A DNA stretch of 64,000 nt, taken from positions 1 through 64,000 of the forward strand of contig JAJPHV010000079.1 of assembly GCA_021325095.1 (NCBI GenBank), read 5' to 3'. Positions 20,712-29,579 of this stretch are shown here, piece after piece. Source of the stretch: Chloroflexota bacterium (GTDB lineage: Bacteria > Chloroflexota > Anaerolineae > Aggregatilineales > UBA2796). Under the pieces are notes generated by a model. It ran no database searches and had not been told where the DNA came from. It was given only the letters and a program-made list of their open reading frames with translations. The position numbers and the translations under genes are program-made. How positions within the stretch are numbered: the first letter of the stretch is position 1; each line of letters opens with the position of its first letter.

Positions 20712-21998
20712 TTATTTTACACGCCTGCGCAACGAACTGCGCACTACGTCTAATTGGCCTATAAGGTTGCGCACGTCCGCCATCGTTGCGCCGACCTGAT
20801 GGGCTGTACCCACACTGCGCATGGCGCTGCGAATATCCTTCAGGCCGCTGCCCGTCACCAGCAGCACGACACGCTCGTTGGGCGCAATTGCCCCTTCGAG
20901 CTGCGCTTGCCGCAGCCCGGCCAGAGTCGCCGCCGCCGCAGGTTCCGCAAACACGCCTGTCTGCTGCGCCAGTTCAGGGATCGCGGCCAGGATCGCCTCG
21001 TCGCTGACACTGACGTAAGCGCCGCCCGTCTGCCGCACAGCGCGCATGGCCTTCACCCGGTCACGTGGCAGGCTGGCGGAAATGCTGTCGGCCACCGTTT
21101 CGGCGGGGCCGGGCGCCATCAGCGCCGGGTCTTGCCCGCTGATCCAGGCGCGGACGAGGCTGGAACTGCCCTCGGCCTGCACGCCGATCAGCCTGGGCAT
21201 CTTCTTGATCCAGCCCATCGCCAGCAGATCTTCAAAGCCCTTGTACTGCGCGCCGATGATGCTGCCATCGCCCACGCCGACGATGAGCACGTCCGGCGCT
21301 TGCCAGCCAAGCTGTTCTACAATTTCGTATGCTGCGGTCTTTTTGCCTTCCGTCGTGAAGGGATTCATGCCCGTATTGCGGCAGTACCAACCGTATTCCT
21401 CGGCGCTTTGCACGCACAGATCGAAGGCTTCGTCGTAGGTTCCCTGCACCAGGAAGACCGTCGCGCCGTAGACCAGCAGTTGGGCGATCTTGGCTTCCGG
21501 CGCCGTAGCCGGGACGAAAATCACGGCCTTCAAGCCCGCGCTGGCGCACAGCCCGGCCAGCGCCGCCGCTGCATTGCCTGTGCTGGCGGTGGTCACCACT
21601 TCCGCGCCGGTTTGCAGGGCACGCGCCACAACCATCGCGCTGGCACGGTCTTTGAGCGAGGCTGTCGGGTTGCGTCCATCGTCCTTGATCCACAGCGCCT
21701 CGATCCTTAGCAAATCGGCCAGGCGCTGTGCAGCCACAAGCGGCGTCCATCCGACGGGCAGCGGCGGGATGAATGCATCGTCCAGGATGGGCAGCAGGGG
21801 CCGGTAGCGCCACATCGTGTACTCGCGCTTGGCGGCAATCTGTTCGGGAGTCACTGCCTCCCGCAGCCGTTGAAAGTCATAACGAATGTCCAGCGTGCCT
21901 GCCGGACCGCACGTAGGACAGGTGTAGGTCACGGCATCCAGGTCATAGTGCTGGCCGCAGACTGTACAGCGGGTGTGAGTAATGTAGGGATGGGTCAT
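20712..21998 (-). CDS. thrC: Threonine synthase
   Basis: The 428-residue protein begins MTHPYITHTRCTVCGQHYD. It has an N-terminal zinc-ribbon-like pair (CTVCG, CPTCG), seen in many threonine synthases. The PLP lysine lies in NPTASLKDRAS and the glycine loop is TTASTGNAAAAL. It converts O-phosphohomoserine to threonine. I chose the ATG at 21998 because it starts the family-like N-terminus; the frame stays open to 22067 but that would overlap the carbamate kinase. The gene follows the carbamate kinase by 19 bases and is probably co-transcribed. A homologous but distinct PLP enzyme is encoded at 17.8-19.2 kb. Confidence 0.87.
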   Translation of the reverse strand: MTHPYITHTRCTVCGQHYDLDAVTYTCPTCGPAGTLDIRYDFQRLREAVTPEQIAAKREYTMWRYRPLLPILDDAFIPPLPVGWTPLVAAQRLADLLRIEALWIKDDGRNPTASLKDRASAMVVARALQTGAEVVTTASTGNAAAALAGLCASAGLKAVIFVPATAPEAKIAQLLVYGATVFLVQGTYDEAFDLCVQSAEEYGWYCRNTGMNPFTTEGKKTAAYEIVEQLGWQAPDVLIVGVGDGSIIGAQYKGFEDLLAMGWIKKMPRLIGVQAEGSSSLVRAWISGQDPALMAPGPAETVADSISASLPRDRVKAMRAVRQTGGAYVSVSDEAILAAIPELAQQTGVFAEPAAAATLAGLRQAQLEGAIAPNERVVLLVTGSGLKDIRSAMRSVGTAHQVGATMADVRNLIGQLDVVRSSLRRRVK

Positions 21999-22017
21999 AG
22001 GGCTGAAATGTATCCTC

Positions 22018-22962
22018 TCAGGCCGGAACGAAGCGCGTACCGGTCTCGCCACGCAGCGCACGCTCAATATTCTGTGGGTTGGTAATCAGCGCCTGCGGGC
22101 CGCCGTGTTCCAGGAATCTGACCACTGCCTCGATCTTCGGCAACATGCTGCCTGCGCCGAAATGCCCTTCCTGTATGTACTGGTGGGCCTCCTTGAGTGT
22201 GACGCGATCCAGAAATTGCTGGTTGGGCTTGTTGAAGTTCAACGCTACCTTTTCCACCCCGGTAGAGATGACGAACAGGTCCGCGCCGATGCCTGTCGCC
22301 AGCAAGCTGCTGGCTCGATCCTTGTCGATGACGGCAAACGCGCCCCGCAGCTCACCGTTGTCGTTGCGGACAACCGGGATGCCTCCGCCGCCTACGGCCA
22401 CCACAATGTAATCATTTTGCAGGGCCATTTTGATGGCATCCAGTTCGATGATCTCCAGAGGCTGTGGCGAGGCGACGACTCGCCGCCAGCCGCGCCCGGC
22501 ATCTTCGATAACGGTCCAGCCCTCCGCCTCAAATTTACGAGCCTCCGGCTCGGTCAGGAAGCCACCAATCGGTTTGCTCGGGTGGGCGAAGGCCGGATCG
22601 TTCTTATCAACCAGCGTTTGCGTGACCAGGCTGATCACGTTCATGGCAATGCCCATCGAGCGCAGGCTGTTGCGAAGCGCCTGCTGAATCATATAACCGA
22701 TGCTGCCCTGGGTGTCCGCGCCGATGATGTCCAACGACATGGTATGCACCTCGTGTGCGGCCAGTTCGGCACGGCGCAGGATGTAGCCGACCTGCGGGCC
22801 GTTGCCATGCGTGATCACGACCCGCCAGCCGCCCTTGATCATACCGGCGATATGTCCGCAGGTCTCGCGCACCGCGTCCCATTGGTATTTCATTTCCCGT
22901 TTGGTGTTATCCGGGATCAGGGAATTGCCGCCGATGGCGATCACCGCAGTTTTGAGAGGCAT
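22018..22962 (-). CDS. arcC: Carbamate kinase
   Basis: The 314-residue amino-acid-kinase-fold protein has the N-terminal glycine loop AIGGNSLIP, the carbamate kinase signature ITHGNGPQVGYILRR and the C-terminal HFGAGSMLPKIEA. It makes ATP and carbamate from ADP and carbamoyl phosphate in arginine, agmatine or purine breakdown, or the reverse. No arcA or arcB is nearby, so the fermentative arginine deiminase route is not shown here. It precedes thrC on the same transcript. The ATG has GGAGACAAC upstream. Confidence 0.93.
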   Translation of the reverse strand: MPLKTAVIAIGGNSLIPDNTKREMKYQWDAVRETCGHIAGMIKGGWRVVITHGNGPQVGYILRRAELAAHEVHTMSLDIIGADTQGSIGYMIQQALRNSLRSMGIAMNVISLVTQTLVDKNDPAFAHPSKPIGGFLTEPEARKFEAEGWTVIEDAGRGWRRVVASPQPLEIIELDAIKMALQNDYIVVAVGGGGIPVVRNDNGELRGAFAVIDKDRASSLLATGIGADLFVISTGVEKVALNFNKPNQQFLDRVTLKEAHQYIQEGHFGAGSMLPKIEAVVRFLEHGGPQALITNPQNIERALRGETGTRFVPA

Positions 22963-23263
22963 GAGGGGTTGTCTCCTGTCGTGGGTGATGACTTCGAGTT
23001 CAAGGGTTAAGTATAGCGCAACGGCGGCCAGTGACGACTGCCGCTATCGGGTGCAGGAACAGTATCCAACGAATCATATCTGCGAACTGGCGTTTGAGGA
23101 CCGAGTTGACCGTTTCGGTTTTCCACCTATGTTTGCAACAGAGCACACATGAGCCTTATTTGGGGAATTCTTTCCCCGATCTTGACATCATCTTCACCCA
23201 CTGGCGCGTCTTGGCCGCTTCTTGAACGCCGCCGCTCAGGCGAATTCTACTTGAGCAGCGCGC
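22963..23263. other. Intergenic region before carbamate kinase
   Basis: There is no gene. TATACT on the minus strand near 23009-23014 could be a -10 box for arcC, without a convincing -35. GGGGAA-TTCT-TTCCCC near 23163-23178 is a small hairpin downstream of the MFS gene that ends at 23264 and could weakly terminate it. Confidence 0.35.
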
Positions 23264-24529
23264 TCACCGTCGGCGGTCTTGCTCTTCGGGTGGACGGATA
23301 GCCCGGAAACTGCCGTACAACAGGAGGTCGTAGACCAGTTTGAGGACACCCGCCAGCACAAACGGCATACCCAACCAGTAGCCACCTGCGTGAAACAATG
23401 CGCCCGTCAGACCTGGCGAAAGGGCCGCTGCTGTTGTCCGCGCGATGTTGGCGATGCCGTTGGCAGCGGAGCGTTCCTCCGGGTCTACGACGGCCACCGT
23501 GTACGATTGTCGGGTCGGAACGTCCATCTGCGAGATGCTGAAACGGGCCAGCAAGACCAGAATCGCCAGCGGCAGGGTCGGCATCAGTGGGACCAGGATG
23601 AGCAGCACGTTGGAAGGTATATGCGTAAAGACCATCGTGTTGATCAGCCCAAAGCGGGCCGCCACACGCGCTGCGGCCAGGGCCGACAGGCCAGCAAACA
23701 AGTTCGCGCCCAGGTAAATCGACCCGATGACGGCGGGATCGACGCCGAAACGACGGTTGAACCACAACGCGACCAGGCTCTGAACAATCAGCCCGCCTGC
23801 GAACGCATCGATCATGAACAGGAAGGACAATCTGAAGACCACGCCGCGCGAGCGCTTTAGCCCGAACAGGTTTTGCAGTGTGGCCGAGGTCTGCGCCACC
23901 GGTATTTCCACTGCCGGGGACAGCCGCGTGAACAGCGCGCCCAGCGCGAGGCCGAGCAGCGCATAGCCCAGGATCACCGCACGGTAACTGTTCAACGGTG
24001 TCTGCCCGGCGTTTTGGAGCAATTGCGAGAGCGTTCCGCCTGCGAAAGACCCCAGCCCGGTCATGACCGAACCGAGCAGGCTGTACCAGGCGAAGACCTG
24101 CGTCCGCTGTTTGTCGGTGGTTGTCTGCGGCAATGCAGCCTGTTCAATTGCCAGGAACGGCCCGACCTCGTTCCCGTTCGGGCTGATCGTGCCCACAATG
24201 GCCGCCACGGTCAGCAAGGTGATGTCGCGGGTCAGAGCAAAGATCAACCCGGCCAGGATCATCAGTCCTGCACCGACGAGGAGCATCCGTCGCCGCCCCA
24301 GGCGATCCGCGACAATGGTGATGGGCAGCGAGATAAGGGCGTCGCCCAGCAGAGTCAGGCTCAAGAGCGCGCCGATTTGCGTGTCACTCAGGCCCAGTTG
24401 CGCCAGATAGAAGCCCAGAACGACAGCCAGAAACCCATAAGCGAACAGGCGTACCATCCGCGTCGCAAACAGCAAACGCCCATCAACGGTCAGCGTTTGA
24501 AGCGCCTGGATCTCGGGCAGTTGGAGCAA
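23264..24529 (-). CDS. Major facilitator superfamily transporter
   Basis: This protein of about 421 residues has 12 predicted membrane segments and the loop 2-3 motif ADRLGRRRMLLVG (canonical MFS motif A). A second copy-like motif does not stand out. The frame is open to 24586, but that would put the start only 8 bases beyond the terminator of the upstream htrA gene. The TTG at 24529 has GGAG 8 bases upstream and gives the N-terminus LQLPEIQALQTLTVDGRLLFATR, which fits better. It is probably a drug- or metabolite-efflux type permease; substrate unknown. The membrane location is certain. Confidence 0.82.
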   Translation of the reverse strand: MLQLPEIQALQTLTVDGRLLFATRMVRLFAYGFLAVVLGFYLAQLGLSDTQIGALLSLTLLGDALISLPITIVADRLGRRRMLLVGAGLMILAGLIFALTRDITLLTVAAIVGTISPNGNEVGPFLAIEQAALPQTTTDKQRTQVFAWYSLLGSVMTGLGSFAGGTLSQLLQNAGQTPLNSYRAVILGYALLGLALGALFTRLSPAVEIPVAQTSATLQNLFGLKRSRGVVFRLSFLFMIDAFAGGLIVQSLVALWFNRRFGVDPAVIGSIYLGANLFAGLSALAAARVAARFGLINTMVFTHIPSNVLLILVPLMPTLPLAILVLLARFSISQMDVPTRQSYTVAVVDPEERSAANGIANIARTTAAALSPGLTGALFHAGGYWLGMPFVLAGVLKLVYDLLLYGSFRAIRPPEEQDRRR

Positions 24530-24593
24530 CCGGAGCACTCCTTCGGTGTGGGCAATGCAGTCCGAATCGTAGCGCAGCCGCACCAATGAGGCG

Positions 24594-24620
24594 AAAAAAC
24601 GGCAGCCAGTTGGCTGCCGT
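24594..24620 (-). terminator. Intrinsic terminator of htrA
   Basis: ACGGCAGCCA and TGGCTGCCGT form a perfect 10-bp stem (24599-24608 with 24611-24620), followed on the minus strand by six T. It lies 43 bases after the htrA stop. The strand and U-tract are unambiguous. Confidence 0.92.
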
Positions 24621-24662
24621 CAGATGCCGGACCTTGTTAGGATGTGCTTGGGATGTGCACTG

Positions 24663-25832
24663 CTACGACGTTCGAGAGGTCGGACGCGCGCCCAAAGTGA
24701 CCTGAATATCTTGCTGCTTGCCGTCGCGCAGCACAGTCAGCGTGATAGTCTGGCCGACCTTCGTCCTCATGAAGAGATACGAAGTCAGGTCATCGAAGTG
24801 GCGGACGGGATTCTTATCGACAGCCACGATGACATCACCGCCTACTGGCAAGCTGTTCCCGTTAACATTGGTTGTCTCCGAGCCGCCTTTCAGGCCGGCT
24901 TTGGCTGCCGGGCTGTTCGGCTGCACCGTGCCGACGTAGGCCCCGTGCGTGTCCGGAGGCAGATTCAATTGCTCATTGAGGTCGAGCGTCAACGTACCGC
25001 CGCTGATGCCGAGCCAGGAATGCGTTACCTTGCCATCTTTGATCAGTGCGTCGGCAATCATCTTGACCAGGTTGGACGGGATAGCAAACGACACGCCGGA
25101 CGATTGCTGCACCTGCGAGGCAATCTGCTCATTCACACCGATCACTTCGCCCCGGTTGTTGAGCAATGGGCCACCAGAGTTGCCGGGGTTCAGCGCCGCA
25201 TCGGTCTGAACTGCATCGGGGATGGTATAGCTCCCACCGCTTGAGGTCTGGGCCAGAGCGTCTACTGAACGATGCAGGCCACTCACGATGCCCTGAGTCA
25301 TTGTCCCCGCGCGTTCAAAGGGATTGCCGATGGCGATGGCCCGATCCCCGACGGCCAGTTCGTCCGAATTGGCGAGCACTAGCGGCTTGTAGCGGCTGGC
25401 ATCGCCCTGCACCTGGATGACGGCCAGGTCGCTATCCAGGTCGATGCCGACGATTTTGGCACGCATCATTGTGTCGTCGCTGAAGGTGACTTCGACCTGA
25501 TCGGCCCCCTGAACGACGTGCGCATTGGTGACAATGTGTCCCGCCGTGTCATACACAAAGCCGGAACCCGCCGCCATGGCGAAAGGCTGCACACCACCAC
25601 GCTGGCCGAATGGGTTAGGTTGCACCCGACCCGCCGGGATCCGCACGGTGATGCTGACAACGGAAGGATTGACTTTGGCGTAGATGTCACGCAGCAATTG
25701 TGTCTCTTCGTCGGCAACGGCCTGCTGACCGGACACCATCCGCGCTGGACTGGCAATGCCGAAGCCAATCGCTATGCCCAGAAGCAGAATTAGCAAAGCT
25801 GACAGACTGGATCGCTTGATCCGATTCAACAT
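24663..25832 (-). CDS. htrA: Membrane-anchored serine protease, HtrA/DegP family (S1C)
   Basis: The 389-residue protein has a basic N-terminus and one membrane segment (about 10-28), then a trypsin-like domain with triad H105 (TNAHV), D135 (DLDSDLAV) and S219 (NPGNSGGPL), and a C-terminal PDZ domain (about 275-385). It acts outside the membrane in protein quality control. The start at 25832 has GAGGAGG 6 bases upstream; a frame 10 codons longer exists but lacks that site. An intrinsic terminator follows the gene. About 175 bases upstream lies a four-repeat TTAA operator array shared with the flavin operon at 62.4 kb, suggesting control by an OmpR/PhoB-type regulator. Confidence 0.94.
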   Translation of the reverse strand: MLNRIKRSSLSALLILLLGIAIGFGIASPARMVSGQQAVADEETQLLRDIYAKVNPSVVSITVRIPAGRVQPNPFGQRGGVQPFAMAAGSGFVYDTAGHIVTNAHVVQGADQVEVTFSDDTMMRAKIVGIDLDSDLAVIQVQGDASRYKPLVLANSDELAVGDRAIAIGNPFERAGTMTQGIVSGLHRSVDALAQTSSGGSYTIPDAVQTDAALNPGNSGGPLLNNRGEVIGVNEQIASQVQQSSGVSFAIPSNLVKMIADALIKDGKVTHSWLGISGGTLTLDLNEQLNLPPDTHGAYVGTVQPNSPAAKAGLKGGSETTNVNGNSLPVGGDVIVAVDKNPVRHFDDLTSYLFMRTKVGQTITLTVLRDGKQQDIQVTLGARPTSRTS

Positions 25833-26007
25833 ACGTTTCCTCCTCGAACTGACGGTAGACATACTATAGCGCAGCGAGAAGCCAACACGATGTTGGTGGC
25901 AGCCTCATTCCGACAACACACTTTGAGCGAACGGTAAGGGGGAGGCTGCCGGCTTCTTCTTCATCTCGATTTGCAACTCAAGTATAACGATTGCTGTTTC
26001 GCAGTTG

Positions 26008-26046
26008 CTTAAGCCTGGGTTAACACACCTTAAATTCAGCTTAAAT
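26008..26046. promoter_or_regulatory. Four-repeat TTAA operator array (site A)
   Basis: TTAA cores start at 26009, 26020, 26030 and 26041, giving spacings of 11, 10 and 11 bases. Units read CTTAAG, GTTAAC, CTTAAAT and CTTAAAT. An array with the same spacing and almost the same last two units is at 62426-62465. The site lies about 175 bases upstream of htrA on its coding side and overlaps the stop of the glutamine cyclotransferase gene. Tandem TTAA units about one helical turn apart resemble PhoB/OmpR-type sites such as the cyanobacterial Pho box. Confidence 0.65.
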
Positions 26047-26884
26047 CCGCACTGCGCGGCGCGCCGACGACCAGCGTGGGTGTGCGGGGGATAAAACGCA
26101 CCTCAAACAGCCAGGGCCACAACTTGCCCGTGATCAAAAACGTGCCATGATCGGCGTCGTAGGCAATACCGTTCAACACCCCTTCCGTACCTGCGGCAGC
26201 CGTCTCCTCTGGCGTCAGCAGCCCGGCAGCATCAATCTGCGCGGTGACCTGACCTGACCGCTTATCGATGCGCAGAATGTTATTGGTGTGCCACACGTTG
26301 ACGTAAAGCGAGTCGTTGACACACTCCAGTTCGTTCAGGTTTGTGACGGGCTGGCTGTCCAGGCTGATCGAAAGCTGGCGGGCCACCTGGAATGTGGCCG
26401 CATCGCGCACCCAAATGGTGGCGCTGCCATCCGTCTGGAAGAACTGCGCGCCATCGAAGCACAGGCCCCAGCCTTCGCCGCTGTAGGGGAAGCTGCCGAT
26501 GGTGGCAAAGGTCTTGAGGTCGTAGATAAACGCCACCTGTTCGTGCCAGGTCAGTTGAACCAGCCGGTTGCCTTGCAGGGCCAGACCTTCCCCAAAGTAG
26601 GTACGCGGCAGCGACGCCTGACGCAGAACTTTACCGGTCTGTGGATCAACCTGCCGCAGCGTAGACTGTCCGTAGAGACCGGTGCTTTCGTAGAGTGAGC
26701 CATCGTGCAGCAGCAGCCCCTCGGTGAACGCTGTCTTATCGTGTGGCCTGGCTGACAGCACTTGTGGGACGAGGCGCTCCACTGCTGGCAGGGGCGCTGG
26801 CGCCTGCCCCGGCAGCAAGTCTGTACTCCTACTGCAATCCATGAACGGAACAACCAGCAGGAAACAAACCAATAAAGCCTTCAT
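26036..26884 (-). CDS. Glutaminyl-peptide cyclotransferase (plant type)
   Basis: The 282-residue protein matches the five-bladed beta-propeller glutamine cyclotransferases: FTEGLLLHDGSLYESTGLYGQS, GWGLCFDGAQFFQTDGS, LNELECVNDSLYVNVW and GVLNGIAYDADHGTFLITGKLWPWLFEV. These enzymes make N-terminal pyroglutamate on secreted proteins. An N-terminal hydrophobic stretch ends in MDC at residue 17, a weak lipobox-like site, so the protein is exported and perhaps a lipoprotein. The stop codon falls inside operator array A, so the end of this gene overlaps control DNA of htrA, which is downstream on the same strand. Confidence 0.9.
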   Translation of the reverse strand: MKALLVCFLLVVPFMDCSRSTDLLPGQAPAPLPAVERLVPQVLSARPHDKTAFTEGLLLHDGSLYESTGLYGQSTLRQVDPQTGKVLRQASLPRTYFGEGLALQGNRLVQLTWHEQVAFIYDLKTFATIGSFPYSGEGWGLCFDGAQFFQTDGSATIWVRDAATFQVARQLSISLDSQPVTNLNELECVNDSLYVNVWHTNNILRIDKRSGQVTAQIDAAGLLTPEETAAAGTEGVLNGIAYDADHGTFLITGKLWPWLFEVRFIPRTPTLVVGAPRSADLS

Positions 26885-27300
26885 GACAGTTCCTGATCAT
26901 CACCTTAAGTACCGTCGCTGCAGATCAACGCCCCATTGTAACCCATAAGCGCTGCGTGAAAAGCCCGCTGGCGACTCGCGTAGTCGGTGGTCGGGACCTG
27001 CGGCTGTTTCCAATGCCGGGGTACACAGGCTAACAAGCGCTTTCGCCCCCCGATCTGTTGGGCACGAGCGGACAGCCTAATTTATCCTGCGCATGGGGGC
27101 ATCAATCGACGAGTTTATCCAGTTCAGGACATACTAATACTTGTAGCCATACTAACTCGCACAAAAAAGAAATTCTGCTACAATCTTCTTTGAACCAGAT
27201 GGTAGTCGCTGCCGCCTTCTGCAATGCCGGACTTGTACCTGATCCGCTGAGGATCGGGACTACAATTAACATCGTCCGTCCGATGAAATAAGGCGTCTTG
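26885..27300. other. Intergenic region between divergent genes
   Basis: There is no coding sequence, repeat or strong hairpin. It must hold divergent promoters for the cyclotransferase and the kinase cluster. A TACAAT at 27178-27183 is a possible -10 element without a recognisable -35 box. Confidence 0.35.
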
Positions 27301-29094
27301 ATGAAAATCAGTGACAGTCGCGCTAGACGACCTTTTGACAGGACGATCATCACGCTGGGTTTCTGGCTGGCGATAGTGATCAGTATCGTTATTGCTGTCC
27401 TGATTTACCTCTCTGTTGTCCGGCTGGTCCAGGATCGGGATCGCATAACGCACACCTACCGTGTCCTGGGAAGGCTGGAGAGTGTGTTGTCAACCCTCCG
27501 CACTGTCGAAGCCACGCAGCGTACCTATCTCATTACCGGCACTGACAATGTTCTCAGTGCCTACCAGGCAGCTTATGACGCGCTGCCAACAGAAATCACC
27601 AATCTCCGGCAGTTGATTGCCGATAACGCCGATCAGCAGCGGCGGCTCGACGAGTTAATGCCACTGATCTCTGGCAGGCTGGACTTCCTGAAGGAAGGCA
27701 TCCGTTTGCGGCAACAGCAGGGGTTCGAGGCCGCCAGGGCGTTTATCCTCACCGATTCGGGCCAGCCCACCATCGGCCAGATTCGAACACTTATCACGGC
27801 GATGGAAGACACCGAGAACACCTTGCTGGCCCGGCGGAACGATGAATCGCGTTCCAGCATCGTGGCTACGATTGGGGCCTTTTCTGCCGGGGCTGTCGTC
27901 AGCTTTGCGCTGATTGGCACAGTCTTCTACCTTCTCAGGCGCGAGGTTGCCAGCCACGCGCGCGCGGAGGAAGCCCTGACGGAAGAGCGTAATTTGCTGC
28001 GCACTTTAATGGATAACCTGCCCGATAGTGTTTTCGTCAAGGATACCCAAAGCCGCTTTATCCTCAACAACGCTGCGCACCGGGCCATTTTGGGTAAAGC
28101 GACCCTCGCTGAGGTCGTGGGCAAGACCGACTTCGACCTGTTTCCACGTGAACTGGCGACCCAATACTATGCAGACGAGCAGCAAGTCGTTCGCTCCGGA
28201 GAACCGCTGCTGAACCGTGAAGAACCCACCGTTGACGCGGCGGGCCGCCATCGCTGGCATCTGACAACCAAAGTGCCCCTGCGCGATAGCCAGGGAAAGA
28301 CCATCGGCACCCTCGGCATCTGCCGCGACATCACCGAGCGCAAGCGTACCGAAGAGTCAATTCGTGCGCTCAACCAGGACCTTCACCAACGGGCCGTGGC
28401 GCTAGAGGCCGCCAACAAAGAGCTTGAGGCGTTCAGCTATTCCGTTTCGCACGACCTGCGCGCGCCGCTCCGCGCCATCGACGGATTCTCCCGGATTTTG
28501 ACCGAAGAACATATGGCACAGCTTGATGCCCAGGCTGCGCGCTATTTGCAAAAGGTGCGGGACAACGCCCAGCGGATGGGCCTGCTGATTGACGACCTGC
28601 TTGCATTCTCGCGTTTGAGCCGCCAGGCGCTCAAGATACAGTCTGTTGCGGTAGGGGAGGTGGTGCAGCGGGCGCTCAATGACTTACGCAGCGAACAGGA
28701 TGGACGGCAGATCGATCTGGTCATCGGCGATTTGCCGGAGTGCCAGGCTGACCCGGCGTTGCTGAAGCAGGTCTATATCAACCTGATTTCAAACGCACTG
28801 AAGTACACGCGCAAACGGGAACGAGCGCGCATCGAAATTGGTTTTTGTGAACAGAACGGCGAGACCGTTTATTTCGTCAGGGACAACGGTGTGGGCTTCG
28901 ACATGCAGTATGCCTCGAAACTGTTCGGGGTATTTCAGCGCCTGCACAATGCCCAGGAGTACGAGGGAACAGGCGTGGGCTTGGCGATTGTGCAGCGTAT
29001 TGTCAATCGGCACAACGGGCGAGTCTGGGCGGAAGGCGCAGTCGATCAGGGCGCAACGTTTTTCTTCACGCTTGGGAGCAGCGACCATGTTTGA
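27301..29094 (+). CDS. Sensor histidine kinase, CHASE3-PAS-HisKA-HATPase
   Basis: The 597-residue protein has two membrane helices (about 15-37 and 195-215) flanking a helical CHASE3-type sensor ([16 protein letters not shown]), then a PAS domain (about 240-355), a HisKA domain with the phospho-acceptor in [18 protein letters not shown], and a HATPase with N, G1 and G2 boxes ([25 protein letters not shown]). It resembles Cph1-type kinases, but has no bilin-binding GAF domain. The ATG at 27301 follows AAGGCG. The stop overlaps the start of the response regulator by 8 bases, so the two are translationally coupled and are probably cognate partners. Confidence 0.93.
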   Translation: MKISDSRARRPFDRTIITLGFWLAIVISIVIAVLIYLSVVRLVQDRDRITHTYRVLGRLESVLSTLRTVEATQRTYLITGTDNVLSAYQAAYDALPTEITNLRQLIADNADQQRRLDELMPLISGRLDFLKEGIRLRQQQGFEAARAFILTDSGQPTIGQIRTLITAMEDTENTLLARRNDESRSSIVATIGAFSAGAVVSFALIGTVFYLLRREVASHARAEEALTEERNLLRTLMDNLPDSVFVKDTQSRFILNNAAHRAILGKATLAEVVGKTDFDLFPRELATQYYADEQQVVRSGEPLLNREEPTVDAAGRHRWHLTTKVPLRDSQGKTIGTLGICRDITERKRTEESIRALNQDLHQRAVALEAANKELEAFSYSVSHDLRAPLRAIDGFSRILTEEHMAQLDAQAARYLQKVRDNAQRMGLLIDDLLAFSRLSRQALKIQSVAVGEVVQRALNDLRSEQDGRQIDLVIGDLPECQADPALLKQVYINLISNALKYTRKRERARIEIGFCEQNGETVYFVRDNGVGFDMQYASKLFGVFQRLHNAQEYEGTGVGLAIVQRIVNRHNGRVWAEGAVDQGATFFFTLGSSDHV

Positions 29095-29527
29095 TAACGC
29101 TGTCGAGATTCTGCTGGTGGAGGACAACCCCGACGATGAAGAGCTGGCGATCCACGCGCTTCAACGGCGCAATCTCGCTAATGCGATTCATGTCGTGCGC
29201 GACGGGGCGGAGGCGCTGGATTATGTCTTCCGCACCGGCGCTTATGCCGGGCGCACCAACCGCCGCCCCAAAGTGATTCTGCTCGATCTCAAGCTGCCCA
29301 AAGTCGATGGGCTGGAAGTGCTTCGCCGCTTGAAAGCCGACCCAGAGACGCGGCCTATTCCGGTGGTGGTTCTAACCTCGTCAGGCGAGGAACGCGATAT
29401 TGTGGAAAGTTACCAGCTGGGTGTGAACAGCTATATTGTCAAGCCTGTCGATTTTGAACAGTTCACTGAGGCAGTGCAGCAACTGGGTTTTTACTGGCTG
29501 CTGTTCAACAAACCGCCCCTGGCCTGA
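29087..29527 (+). CDS. Single-domain response regulator (Rcp1-like)
   Basis: The 146-residue protein is one receiver domain. It starts [20 protein letters not shown], with the acidic pair D15/D16-type cluster, the phospho-acceptor Asp in [10 protein letters not shown], the switch Thr/Ser in [10 protein letters not shown] and the Lys in IVKPVDFE. The insert [14 protein letters not shown] before the acceptor strand is typical of Rcp1-type partners of phytochrome-like kinases. It has no output domain, so it must act by protein contact or phosphotransfer. A GGGAG lies 9 bases before the ATG. It is coupled to the upstream kinase and followed by a REC-kinase hybrid. Confidence 0.93.
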   Translation: MFDNAVEILLVEDNPDDEELAIHALQRRNLANAIHVVRDGAEALDYVFRTGAYAGRTNRRPKVILLDLKLPKVDGLEVLRRLKADPETRPIPVVVLTSSGEERDIVESYQLGVNSYIVKPVDFEQFTEAVQQLGFYWLLFNKPPLA

Positions 29528-29579
29528 AAAGCTGTTAGTTGTTCGATGATTCGTCGTAACAGTTCATATCGAGGGGATC

